Part shown: positions 45,532 through 53,131 of the stretch, in pieces
How the letters are laid out: each line of letters opens with the position of its first letter
Numbering within the stretch: the stretch's first letter is position 1
Source of the DNA: an uncultured Flavobacteriales bacterium
GTDB taxonomy: Bacteria; Bacteroidota; Bacteroidia; Flavobacteriales_D; Sanyastnellaceae
DNA length: 55,502 bases
Reading direction: 5' to 3'
NCBI GenBank assembly: GCA_938082505.1
Contig: CALLLH010000031.1
Location: forward strand, 1-55,502
The notes under the pieces: model-generated
Told to the model about the DNA's origin: nothing
Seen by the model: the letters and a program-made list of their open reading frames with translations, nothing else
Database searches by the model: none
Position numbers and translations under genes: made by a program

Positions 45532-46104
45532 ATGTTCAATTATCGTAGACGAAAACCCCGCCGTTCGAATGCCTCCGCCATCCGTCGCGGCACTTTGGCC
45601 GCTGTGCTGACCGGGCTCGTTTCCGGTTTGCTTGCGCAGGGTTCTTCCGGCGGAATCGATCGTTTCGACGTTTTGAACGTGGGCCTTGGCATGAGCAACA
45701 GGGGCCTGCCCATTTTCGTGGAACTGGAACAGACCCTGGACGAGCACATCTCAGCCGGTGTCATGGCCAGCTATCAGAGCTTCACCGAGGGCGGCAATGC
45801 AGGAAGCTGGCGGCACCAGTACTTTGGACTGGGTGTCCAAGGGCACTATCACTTCGTAGAATTGGCACCTCCACCCTTCGATTTCTTTGCCGGCCTCACC
45901 CTCGGCTGGTTCGGTCACAATTTCCAATGGGCTGGGGGCAGCGCGTCTCCGGGCATCTATACCGGCAACGTTTCAGGAGGCCTTCAACTGGCGGGTCACC
46001 TCGGGGGACGTTACACCTACAAGGACTGGACCCTCTTCACACAGGTCAACGGAGGCACCATCATCAGCGGATACACCCTCGGCCTCTCCATCCCCCTGAA
46101 ATGA
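45532..46104 (+). CDS. Hypothetical outer-membrane beta-barrel-type protein
   Basis: 190 residues starting MFNYRRRKPRRSNASAIRRG, followed by a signal-peptide-like segment (TLAAVLTGLVSGLLAQ). The rest alternates aromatic/hydrophobic strands with Gly-rich turns (FFAGLTLGWFGHNFQWAGGS, TLFTQVNGGTIISGYTLGLS) and ends in a strand, as in small outer-membrane barrels. No specific family recognised. Overlaps the next gene by four bases (ATGA), so the two products are probably made together. Confidence 0.72.
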   Translation: MFNYRRRKPRRSNASAIRRGTLAAVLTGLVSGLLAQGSSGGIDRFDVLNVGLGMSNRGLPIFVELEQTLDEHISAGVMASYQSFTEGGNAGSWRHQYFGLGVQGHYHFVELAPPPFDFFAGLTLGWFGHNFQWAGGSASPGIYTGNVSGGLQLAGHLGGRYTYKDWTLFTQVNGGTIISGYTLGLSIPLK

Positions 46105-46859
46105 GGCTGACCATGAAACGGTTCATCCTCGGCGTGCTGGCCACCTGCGCGGCCCTGGGCCTCGATGCCCAAGGACCAGCCGATGTGCAACCGGGTCACC
46201 AGGCGGTCATCCATTTCGGAGCCCAGGCCCCCACCGGCCCCCTTGCCGATCGTTACGGACTGTCCAATACGGTCGGATTCGCCCTGCAGCGCATCACCGG
46301 CAAAAACTGGCGGCTGGGCGCCCATTTCCGTTTCCAGACGGGGTCGGACGTCAGGGAACCGGGCTTGTTGGACAACCTCCGCGACCCCAATGGCCACATC
46401 GTGGACAATGAAGGGAGGATCGCCCTTGTCACGGCGCAGCAGCGTGGAACCCTGTTGTTCCTGACTGCCGGAAGGCAATGGCGGGCCGACATGCTGTCAT
46501 CTGGATCCTGCGTATTCGCCGAGCTTGGCATCGGGTTCTGGGAGCACAGGATCCACTTCCAGAACAGGGGGAACCGACTCACGCAACTTGATGAACCGCA
46601 CCTCCAGGGATATGACCGTCTGACCGGTGGCGGCATGCTGCTGCCGAGGGTGGGCTACATGCACGACGCCCCCAATGGCCTCGTGCGTTTCCAATGTGGC
46701 CTGGAGGCGATGGCAGGACGGCTTCAACCCAACCGCGCATGGAATGCCGACACCATGACTTCGGATGCAGGCCCCCGGTCCGATGGCACCGTTGGCATTT
46801 TCGCCGCTTGGATCCTGAGGCTTCAGGCGCGGTCCACCGACGTGGACTATTTCCACTGA
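46101..46859 (+). CDS. Hypothetical exported protein upstream of kdtA
   Basis: ATG 46101 lies in the stop of the previous gene; 252 residues. Signal peptide MRLTMKRFILGVLATCAALG with probable cleavage near LDAQ. The mature part has features of an outer-membrane barrel (GFALQRITGKNWRLGAHFRF, CVFAELGIGFWEHRIHFQNR) without a recognised family. The next gene, kdtA, starts 13 bp after its stop, so the unit may serve outer-membrane assembly. Function unknown. Confidence 0.72.
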   Translation: MRLTMKRFILGVLATCAALGLDAQGPADVQPGHQAVIHFGAQAPTGPLADRYGLSNTVGFALQRITGKNWRLGAHFRFQTGSDVREPGLLDNLRDPNGHIVDNEGRIALVTAQQRGTLLFLTAGRQWRADMLSSGSCVFAELGIGFWEHRIHFQNRGNRLTQLDEPHLQGYDRLTGGGMLLPRVGYMHDAPNGLVRFQCGLEAMAGRLQPNRAWNADTMTSDAGPRSDGTVGIFAAWILRLQARSTDVDYFH

Positions 46860-46872
46860 CTTCCCGCGCCAA

Positions 46873-48138
46873 GTGCCCGTTTACCGTTTCGCCATTCAAC
46901 TGCTCATCCTCGGCCTTCGGCTGGCCGCGGTGCTGGGGCATCGAAAGGCCCGGGCGGCCTGGCGGGGGCGGAGCGGATGGCTGCAGCGCTTCAGCAGCGC
47001 CGCGCAACAAGCAGCTTCCCGTGGCCGGATCGGACCCTGGGTCCATTTCCACTGCGCCTCATTGGGCGAATTCGAGCAAGGGGCCCCCATCATCCAAGCC
47101 TGGCGTGACCGCCATCCCGAGACACCGATGCTGCTGACGTTCTTTTCGCCGTCTGGCATCGAAGGTGTGGACGCACCCTGGGTCGACCACATTGACTACC
47201 TGCCGTTGGATGCGCCGCGGGCCATGCGGCGGTTCAGCGAAGCCCTCGAGATTTCAGATTCCGTGTTGATCAAATACGAGTTGTGGCCGGAATTGATCCG
47301 TGCCCTGCACTTCAGGCGCACAAGGCTGCACCTGGTTGCCGCCCGTTTTGATTCAGGCCGTCATCCCCTGGGACGTTGGGGTGGCTTCATTCGGAACCAC
47401 CTCGGGCTGTTCTCCACCATTCAGGTCCAGGACAAGCGCTCGGCGGCGGCGCTTCAAGTCCATGGCCTGACCGCTGAGGTCACAGGGGATCCACGCGCAG
47501 ACCGTGTCATGAGCACCTTGAAGGAGCCCGCTGCACCCTCGGTTGAAGCCCACTTGGATCGCCTCAGGAAATGGAAAGGAAACCGTCAGCTGATCGTCGT
47601 AGGCAGCGCTTGGCCAGATGAATGGAATGCCCTGCGGGAGATTGCCGGAAAACAAGAACATTGGGCCGTGTTGTGGGCACCACATGAAGTCGGACACCCA
47701 CGAGTCAAGGCCTGGGCTGAACCCTCGGATTCAGCCCTTTGGTCGCGCGAGGAAGAAAGCGAAGAGCCCAACCTCATCCTGGATCAGATCGGGATATTGA
47801 AAGCTGCATACAGCCTCGCCGACTTCGCCGTGGTGGGCGGAGGTTGGGGACAGGGGGTCCACAATGTGCTCGAGCCGGCCGTATTCGGCATTCCCATTCT
47901 GTGTGGCCCGCGGGTTGCCGGTTTCAGGGAAATCGAAGCCCTGCGGGAGGCGGGGGGGCTCAAAGTCTGCGATACGCCTGAAGCGCTGTTCTCGGCAAGT
48001 TCCACCTGGATGCTCCAGGCGGCGGATCGGCAGCGCGCTGGCACAGCCGCTTCGGGTTGGGTTCGCGCTCAGGAGGGGGCAGCAATCCGGATTATCGACA
48101 TCATCGAAGCCGCTGGAACTCCAGACAGGCAAGCATGA
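46873..48138 (+). CDS. kdtA: 3-deoxy-D-manno-octulosonic acid (Kdo) transferase
   Basis: 421 residues from GTG 46873, which gives the usual N-terminal membrane anchor (VPVYRFAIQLLILGLRLAAV). The active-site stretch HFHCASLGEFEQG holds the expected general-base glutamate (Glu-66). The GT-B second domain shows LIVVGSAWPDEWN, VVGGGWGQGVHNVLEPAVFG and the closing GPRVAGFREIEALREAGG. It attaches Kdo to lipid A precursor at the inner membrane (also named WaaA). An ATG start is not available nearby in frame. A strong terminator begins at its last base. Confidence 0.94.
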   Translation: MPVYRFAIQLLILGLRLAAVLGHRKARAAWRGRSGWLQRFSSAAQQAASRGRIGPWVHFHCASLGEFEQGAPIIQAWRDRHPETPMLLTFFSPSGIEGVDAPWVDHIDYLPLDAPRAMRRFSEALEISDSVLIKYELWPELIRALHFRRTRLHLVAARFDSGRHPLGRWGGFIRNHLGLFSTIQVQDKRSAAALQVHGLTAEVTGDPRADRVMSTLKEPAAPSVEAHLDRLRKWKGNRQLIVVGSAWPDEWNALREIAGKQEHWAVLWAPHEVGHPRVKAWAEPSDSALWSREEESEEPNLILDQIGILKAAYSLADFAVVGGGWGQGVHNVLEPAVFGIPILCGPRVAGFREIEALREAGGLKVCDTPEALFSASSTWMLQAADRQRAGTAASGWVRAQEGAAIRIIDIIEAAGTPDRQA

Positions 48139-48168
48139 AAAAAGGCACCCGTTGCAGGTGCCTTTTTT
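48138..48168. terminator. Bidirectional terminator between kdtA and tRNA-Gly
   Basis: A run of six A (48138-48143), GGCACC (48144-48149), a seven-base loop, GGTGCC (48157-48162) and six T (48163-48168). It serves kdtA on the plus strand and the tRNA-Gly transcript on the minus strand. Confidence 0.9.
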
Positions 48169-48169
48169 G

Positions 48170-48242
48170 AGCGAGAAACGAGACTCGAACTCGCGACCCC
48201 AACCTTGGCAAGGTTGTGCTCTACCAACTGAGCTATTCTCGC
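48170..48242 (-). tRNA. tRNA-Gly (anticodon GCC)
   Basis: 73 nt on the minus strand. The acceptor stem GCGAGAA pairs with TTCTCGC, discriminator base T, D arm GCTC/GAGC, anticodon arm CAACC-TTGCCAA-GGTTG and T arm GCGAG/CTCGT with TTCGAGT loop. CCA is not encoded (the next bases are CAA), so it must be added by the tRNA nucleotidyltransferase. Confidence 0.97.
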
Positions 48243-48252
48243 TAGCGGACGG

Positions 48253-48282
48253 CGAATTTACATCAAATCACGGCCTGAACAA
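48253..48282 (-). promoter_or_regulatory. Promoter of tRNA-Gly
   Basis: Minus strand: TTG (48282-48280), exactly 19 bases, then TAAATTCG (48260-48253). Transcription would start about five bases before the mature 5' end at 48242. This site shows that the TTCG form of the -7 element is probably functional in this genome. Confidence 0.8.
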
Positions 48283-48394
48283 CCTCTACAGGAACAAATC
48301 TGTTTTTGCACTTTCTTATAATATCTGCTTCATTCTCGGAATCTGATTGCATCTTGAAAAACCAAGCCTGTTCGCCTGCAACTCTAACCAAACC

Positions 48395-51300
48395 ATGAAA
48401 TTTCTTTCAATTTTGGCGGCGCTGCTCGTCTTCACACCCCAGTTTCTGGGACAGGTCAAATTGAATCAGGCCCCGGCACACAGAGAATGCGCCACCCATG
48501 AGAAGCACGTCCAGATGATGGGCTTGGATCCGGTCTATGCGAAGCGCCAGACCGACCTCGAGCACCACACAGCTGCGTTCGTGGAGGCCCGACAAGAAGC
48601 CCGTGAAAATGGTGCACAGCTTCAGCCTGTGGTGGTGACGATTCCCGTGGTCTTCCATGTGATCTATGCGAACGCCACCCAGAATATTCCCGATTCGGAA
48701 ATTCTCGAGCAACTGCAAGTGCTCAACGATGACTTCCGGAGGACGAATGCCGATCAGGACAACCTGTGGCCCCAAGCCGCCGATACGGAAATCGAATTCT
48801 GTCTTGCCACACGCGACCCGAACGGAGCGCCGTCGGACGGCATTCTGAGGGTTCCCACCACAGTGTCGAGTTTCGGGTCCAACGACGGCATGAAATTCAG
48901 CAGTTCCGGAGGATCGGATGCCTGGCCTGCCGACGAGTACCTGAATTTCTGGGTGTGCAACCTCGGTGGTGGACTGCTCGGATATGCGCAATTTCCAGGG
49001 GGAAACCCGGCCACGGATGGCGTGGTCTGCGGCTATCCTTTCGTCGGTATCGACGGTCCCGGTGCAGGCGCCTACAACCTGGGCCGGACGGGAACACACG
49101 AGGTGGGCCACTGGCTCAACCTTCGTCACATCTGGGGCGATGGCCCCTGCGGATCTGACGATTTCGTGGCAGACACGCCCGAATCCGATGGTGCCAACTA
49201 CGGCTGTGCCCTGGGCCACATCAGCTGCTCCACCGAGGACATGGTCCAGAACTACATGGACTATTCGGACGACGGCTGCATGAATGTCTTCTCTCAAGGG
49301 CAGGGCGACCGGATGCAGGCCACCTTTGCGCCCGGCGGCTCCCGGGCAGGGTTGCTCTCCTCGAATGGCTGTCTCCCGGCGGTCCCTGACTTCGACCTTG
49401 ATGCGGCCATCATCTCCGTGAATGAACCCACCGGATTCTCCTGCGCCACAGAAGTGACCCCGTCCATCACGCTGTTCAATTTCGGCGCGAACACCCTCAC
49501 GACCGCAACCATCACGTACGACTTGGATGGTGGAACACCGATGACCTTCTCTTGGACCGGGTCCCTCGATTTCGGTCAGACTGATGAGATTACCTTGCCC
49601 AACCTGACCCCCGGGGATGGTGCCCACGTATTCAATGTCGCGGTCTCTGCGCCCAATGGTGGCGTGGATGAAAACACTTCGAACGATGCGGGATCAAGCA
49701 GCTTCAGTCTGGACTCCCAGGGAGTGGATGTCTTCATGAACCTCACCTTGGACAGCTATCCCGGTGAGACCACCTGGGCCCTCACCGATGCAGCCGGTAA
49801 CACCGTCTGGTCGGGCGGACCTTATGCCGGTTCAGGCGTCGTGGTGGAGACCTCCTGCGTTGCGGAAGGCTGCTACACGCTGACCGTGTTCGACAGTTTC
49901 GGGGACGGCATGTGCTGCGCCTATGGAACAGGAGGATACGAGTTCGGCATCGGCGATCTGGTGCTCGCTTCCGGAGGTGATTTCGGAGCGAGCGAATCCA
50001 CGGAGGTCTGCGTGGGCGATATCGTGCTGGGCTGCACCGATGCAGGCGCCTGCAATTTCAATCCCGACGCGATTGCCGACGACGGCACCTGCGACTACTC
50101 CTGCCTCGGCTGCACGGATTCCACGTTCTGCAACTTCAATCCAGACGCCACGGTCGATGACGGCAGCTGTGCCGACTTCGACATCTGCGGGGAGTGTGCC
50201 GGAGACGGTTCGAGCTGCTCAGGATGTACGGACAGCACGGCTTGCAACTACAACGCGGAAGCCACTTTTGACGATGGCACCTGCTACTATGCCCCTCCAG
50301 GTGGCATCTGTGACTGCTTTACGGACCTCTCCATCACCGAATCCCTCGCAGGGGGCATCGGCGGCACACCGGTCACCTTCAATGGCACAGGGGAAGTCAG
50401 CGCCTTTGACATCACCCTCGATTACACTTCGAGCGCGGGCAGCTGGCCTGCCGATTTGTTGGTCGTCATCACAGCGCCTTCCGGGGAATGCATCGAATTC
50501 GGCGGATTCACCGGGACGATCAGCGCAGGCTGCACCGACCTGGGCGGCTACACCTTGTGGCCCGCCGATTGGGCGGTCGACGCATCGGGCATCTACACCG
50601 CCTCCCTCGACATCAGTGGTGCCGGACTTTCCGGAGATGGCAGCTGGAGCGTGCAGCTCGTCAATGGATATGCGTCCGCCGGAACCGTGACCTATGTCGC
50701 CGACATCACCATTCAGGATGTTTGTGTCGGGGGCGTGATCGACGGGTGCACCGATTCGGCTGCTTGCAATTACGACCCGGATGCCACGGCGGATGACGGA
50801 TCATGCGCCGACCTGGACCTCTGCGGCGTGTGCGCCGGAGACAACAGCTCCTGCGGGGGGTGCACGGACTCCACGGCTTGCAACTTCGATCCCGCAGCAA
50901 TTGTGGACGATGGATCATGCATCCTCGATGGCCTTCCCTTCACTTTGACCATCCTGCTGGACAACTACCCTGGCGAGACCACGTGGGCACTGACCAACTC
51001 GGCAGGCGCCACGGTGGCAGCAGGTGGCCCGTATTCCATTGCGGGCACTGCCATCACGGAGAACTTCTGTGCCCCTGAAGGGTGCTACACCTTCACGATT
51101 TTCGACAGCTTCGGCGATGGCATCTGTTGTGCATTCGGAATTGGGGATTACGCCCTTGTTGCGGATGGCGATCTGGTGGCCTCGGGCGGAGAATTCGGCG
51201 CCTCAGAGGCGACCACATTCTGTATCGGAGGCGACTTCGGCTGCACCGACGCAACGGCATGCAACTACAATCCCGATGCACTGCTCGACAATGGGGCCTG

Positions 51301-53131
51301 TGACTTCAGCTGCTACGGCTGCACGGATCCCGCTTCGTGCAATTACGATCCGGATGCCACCATCGATGATGGCACCTGCATCGGCGATGGAATCGGGGTG
51401 GTCGTGGCCATCACCACCGACAGCTGGCCTGATGAAATCACATGGAACATCACGGATGCGGCTGGAACGGCTGTGGCTTCAGGAGGGCCCTATGCCTCTG
51501 CCGGCGCGACCTACGAGGAAACCGTTTGCCTTCCCGAAGGGTGCTTCGACTTCAACATTGCCGACAGCTTTGGTGATGGCATCTTCGCGCCAGGTGGGTA
51601 TTCACTGAGCATCGACAGCGTGCTCATTGCATCCGGTGGCGCCTATGGCACCGGCGAGACGGTCCCGTTCTGCACGGACAACCTCAATTTCGGCTGCACG
51701 GACCCCACGGCCTGCAACTACGACCCCGATGCAGGCCTTGACAACGGTACCTGCGACTTCAGCTGCAACGGTTGCACGCTGCCCGCCGCATGCAACTACA
51801 ATCCGGATGCCACCGTGGACGATGGCTCCTGCCTGTTCAACGACGATTGCGGCGTCTGTGGTGGAGACAACAGCACCTGTGGTGGATGTACGGACCCCGC
51901 TGCCTGCAACTATGATCCCAATGCTACCATCGATGATGGCTCGTGCATCATCGGCGGCCTCGACTTCGCCATGACGGTGGTCCTCGACAATTACCCGGGC
52001 GAATTCACCTGGACCCTGACCGATGCCGCTGGAACGGTGGTGGCTTCGGAAGGCTATGCAGGCCTTGCCGGGACCGTCGAAACGAACTACTGCCTGCCCG
52101 ATGGATGCTACGACCTGACGGTGAACGACTCTTTCGGAGATGGCATCTGTTGTGCCTTTGGAAATGGCAGCTATACCCTGACGGTGGCAGGCTCGGTCGT
52201 GGCCACCGGAGGCGATTTCGGCAGCACGGAAACCACCAACTTCTGCACGGGGGATCTGCCGGGCTGCACCGACGCCGATGCCTGCAATTACAATGCAGCC
52301 GCCACAGTGGATGACGGCTCCTGCACGTATCCGCCAGCCGACAACCTCGATTGCGACGGCAACTGCCTGAACGACGCAGACGGAAATGGCATTTGTGATG
52401 AAGACGAAGTGGCGGAAAGCAGCTTCGTGCAACTCGGCTATGATGTCATCGGACAGAATACGGTCGATGGCGCCACCACCTACCGGATTTGGGCTGAACT
52501 CGCCGATCCCACCGAGCAACTGGTGGCCGTGTATGGATTCGAGGGACTGCCTTTGAGCATCACAACCACCACGTCTTTCTATCAGAATCCGCTCGGGGGT
52601 GCCCTCGCTGTGAATTACAACCCCGCGCTGCTTCCGGTCGACTCGTTGCTGGCTTTTGATAGCTGGCTGACCATAGGGGGAGAGGACAATACGGCCGACA
52701 TCAACACCATCGGACTGGACTTCGGCCCCTTCGAAGGCACCGGCGGAACCATCCTCGCCAATGACGTGAACGGCGGTTCGGTGTTCATCTATCCCGACCT
52801 TGAACCGGCAGCCTTCCCGGATGAGAACGGCCATGTGCTCATCGCCCAACTCACGACGGACGGTGAGGTGAACATGACGGTCAATCTCCAGACGCGCCGT
52901 GCGGACGGTGAGAACCCCCAGATTCTGCAGCAGAGCCTGACCTTCCAGGAGGTGTACGAATGCTTCGGTGACTTCAACAACGATGGCCTGATCGGCATCG
53001 GAGACCTGCTGATGCTGCTCGGAGATTTCGGTTGTCCGTCCGGCTGCAGTTTTGATATGAATGGGGACGGCGGCGTCACGACTTCCGACATGCTCGTGAT
53101 GCTCGCCATCTTCGGAACGGATTGCCCATGA
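48395..53131 (+). CDS. Large secreted M43 (pappalysin-like) metalloprotease with repeat arrays
   Basis: Start chosen at ATG 48395 for its signal peptide (MKFLSILAALLVFTPQFLGQ); 1578 residues. Prodomain to about 85. The M43 catalytic domain (about 85-325) has the zinc motif HEVGHWLNLRH (His-235, Glu-236, His-239, His-245) and the Met-turn region NYMDYSDDGCM. A CARDB-like beta domain spans about 330-445. Then come four DSFGDGxCC-type modules, eleven GCTDxxACNYxPDA modules, one proprotein-convertase-P-like domain and a further beta domain (about 1343-1520). A paired EF-hand/dockerin-like tail (1521-1578) ends FGTDCP. No ordinary Por-type T9SS tail is present. Probably an extracellular protease; the repeats suggest calcium binding or surface attachment. 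It overlaps the next gene by four bases. Confidence 0.9.
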   Translation: MKFLSILAALLVFTPQFLGQVKLNQAPAHRECATHEKHVQMMGLDPVYAKRQTDLEHHTAAFVEARQEARENGAQLQPVVVTIPVVFHVIYANATQNIPDSEILEQLQVLNDDFRRTNADQDNLWPQAADTEIEFCLATRDPNGAPSDGILRVPTTVSSFGSNDGMKFSSSGGSDAWPADEYLNFWVCNLGGGLLGYAQFPGGNPATDGVVCGYPFVGIDGPGAGAYNLGRTGTHEVGHWLNLRHIWGDGPCGSDDFVADTPESDGANYGCALGHISCSTEDMVQNYMDYSDDGCMNVFSQGQGDRMQATFAPGGSRAGLLSSNGCLPAVPDFDLDAAIISVNEPTGFSCATEVTPSITLFNFGANTLTTATITYDLDGGTPMTFSWTGSLDFGQTDEITLPNLTPGDGAHVFNVAVSAPNGGVDENTSNDAGSSSFSLDSQGVDVFMNLTLDSYPGETTWALTDAAGNTVWSGGPYAGSGVVVETSCVAEGCYTLTVFDSFGDGMCCAYGTGGYEFGIGDLVLASGGDFGASESTEVCVGDIVLGCTDAGACNFNPDAIADDGTCDYSCLGCTDSTFCNFNPDATVDDGSCADFDICGECAGDGSSCSGCTDSTACNYNAEATFDDGTCYYAPPGGICDCFTDLSITESLAGGIGGTPVTFNGTGEVSAFDITLDYTSSAGSWPADLLVVITAPSGECIEFGGFTGTISAGCTDLGGYTLWPADWAVDASGIYTASLDISGAGLSGDGSWSVQLVNGYASAGTVTYVADITIQDVCVGGVIDGCTDSAACNYDPDATADDGSCADLDLCGVCAGDNSSCGGCTDSTACNFDPAAIVDDGSCILDGLPFTLTILLDNYPGETTWALTNSAGATVAAGGPYSIAGTAITENFCAPEGCYTFTIFDSFGDGICCAFGIGDYALVADGDLVASGGEFGASEATTFCIGGDFGCTDATACNYNPDALLDNGACDFSCYGCTDPASCNYDPDATIDDGTCIGDGIGVVVAITTDSWPDEITWNITDAAGTAVASGGPYASAGATYEETVCLPEGCFDFNIADSFGDGIFAPGGYSLSIDSVLIASGGAYGTGETVPFCTDNLNFGCTDPTACNYDPDAGLDNGTCDFSCNGCTLPAACNYNPDATVDDGSCLFNDDCGVCGGDNSTCGGCTDPAACNYDPNATIDDGSCIIGGLDFAMTVVLDNYPGEFTWTLTDAAGTVVASEGYAGLAGTVETNYCLPDGCYDLTVNDSFGDGICCAFGNGSYTLTVAGSVVATGGDFGSTETTNFCTGDLPGCTDADACNYNAAATVDDGSCTYPPADNLDCDGNCLNDADGNGICDEDEVAESSFVQLGYDVIGQNTVDGATTYRIWAELADPTEQLVAVYGFEGLPLSITTTTSFYQNPLGGALAVNYNPALLPVDSLLAFDSWLTIGGEDNTADINTIGLDFGPFEGTGGTILANDVNGGSVFIYPDLEPAAFPDENGHVLIAQLTTDGEVNMTVNLQTRRADGENPQILQQSLTFQEVYECFGDFNNDGLIGIGDLLMLLGDFGCPSGCSFDMNGDGGVTTSDMLVMLAIFGTDCP
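49723..52246 (+). repeat. Four copies of the DSFGDG-type module inside the M43 protease
   Basis: Copies at 49723-50011, 50932-51223, 51392-51673 and 51959-52246, each about 95 residues. Shared pattern: a hydrophobic strand, then a DxYPGExTWxLTDAAG-like stretch (DSWPDEITWNI in copy 3), a CYxxTVxDSFGDG-like core, a CCAxG pair and an ASGGxFG end. Copy 3 lacks the CC pair (DSFGDGIFAPGG). Such modules recur in secreted proteins of marine Bacteroidota. Function unknown; the cysteines suggest disulfide-stabilised beta sandwiches. Confidence 0.85.
50032..52323 (+). repeat. Eleven GCTDxxACNYxPDAxxDDGSC modules inside the M43 protease
   Basis: Short Asp- and Cys-rich units of about 20 residues start near 50032, 50110, 50226, 50749, 50861, 51241, 51320, 51693, 51777, 51888 and 52264. 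Each has three cysteines and an acidic DDGSC-type end. Some are linked by CGVCGGDNSTC or CDFSC spacers. They interleave with the larger DSFGDG modules. Two more occur in the neighbouring serine protease (near 54484 and 54597) and degenerate ones in the arylsulfotransferase-like protein. The acidic loops look like calcium-binding, thrombospondin-type-3-like units, by pattern only. Confidence 0.85.
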
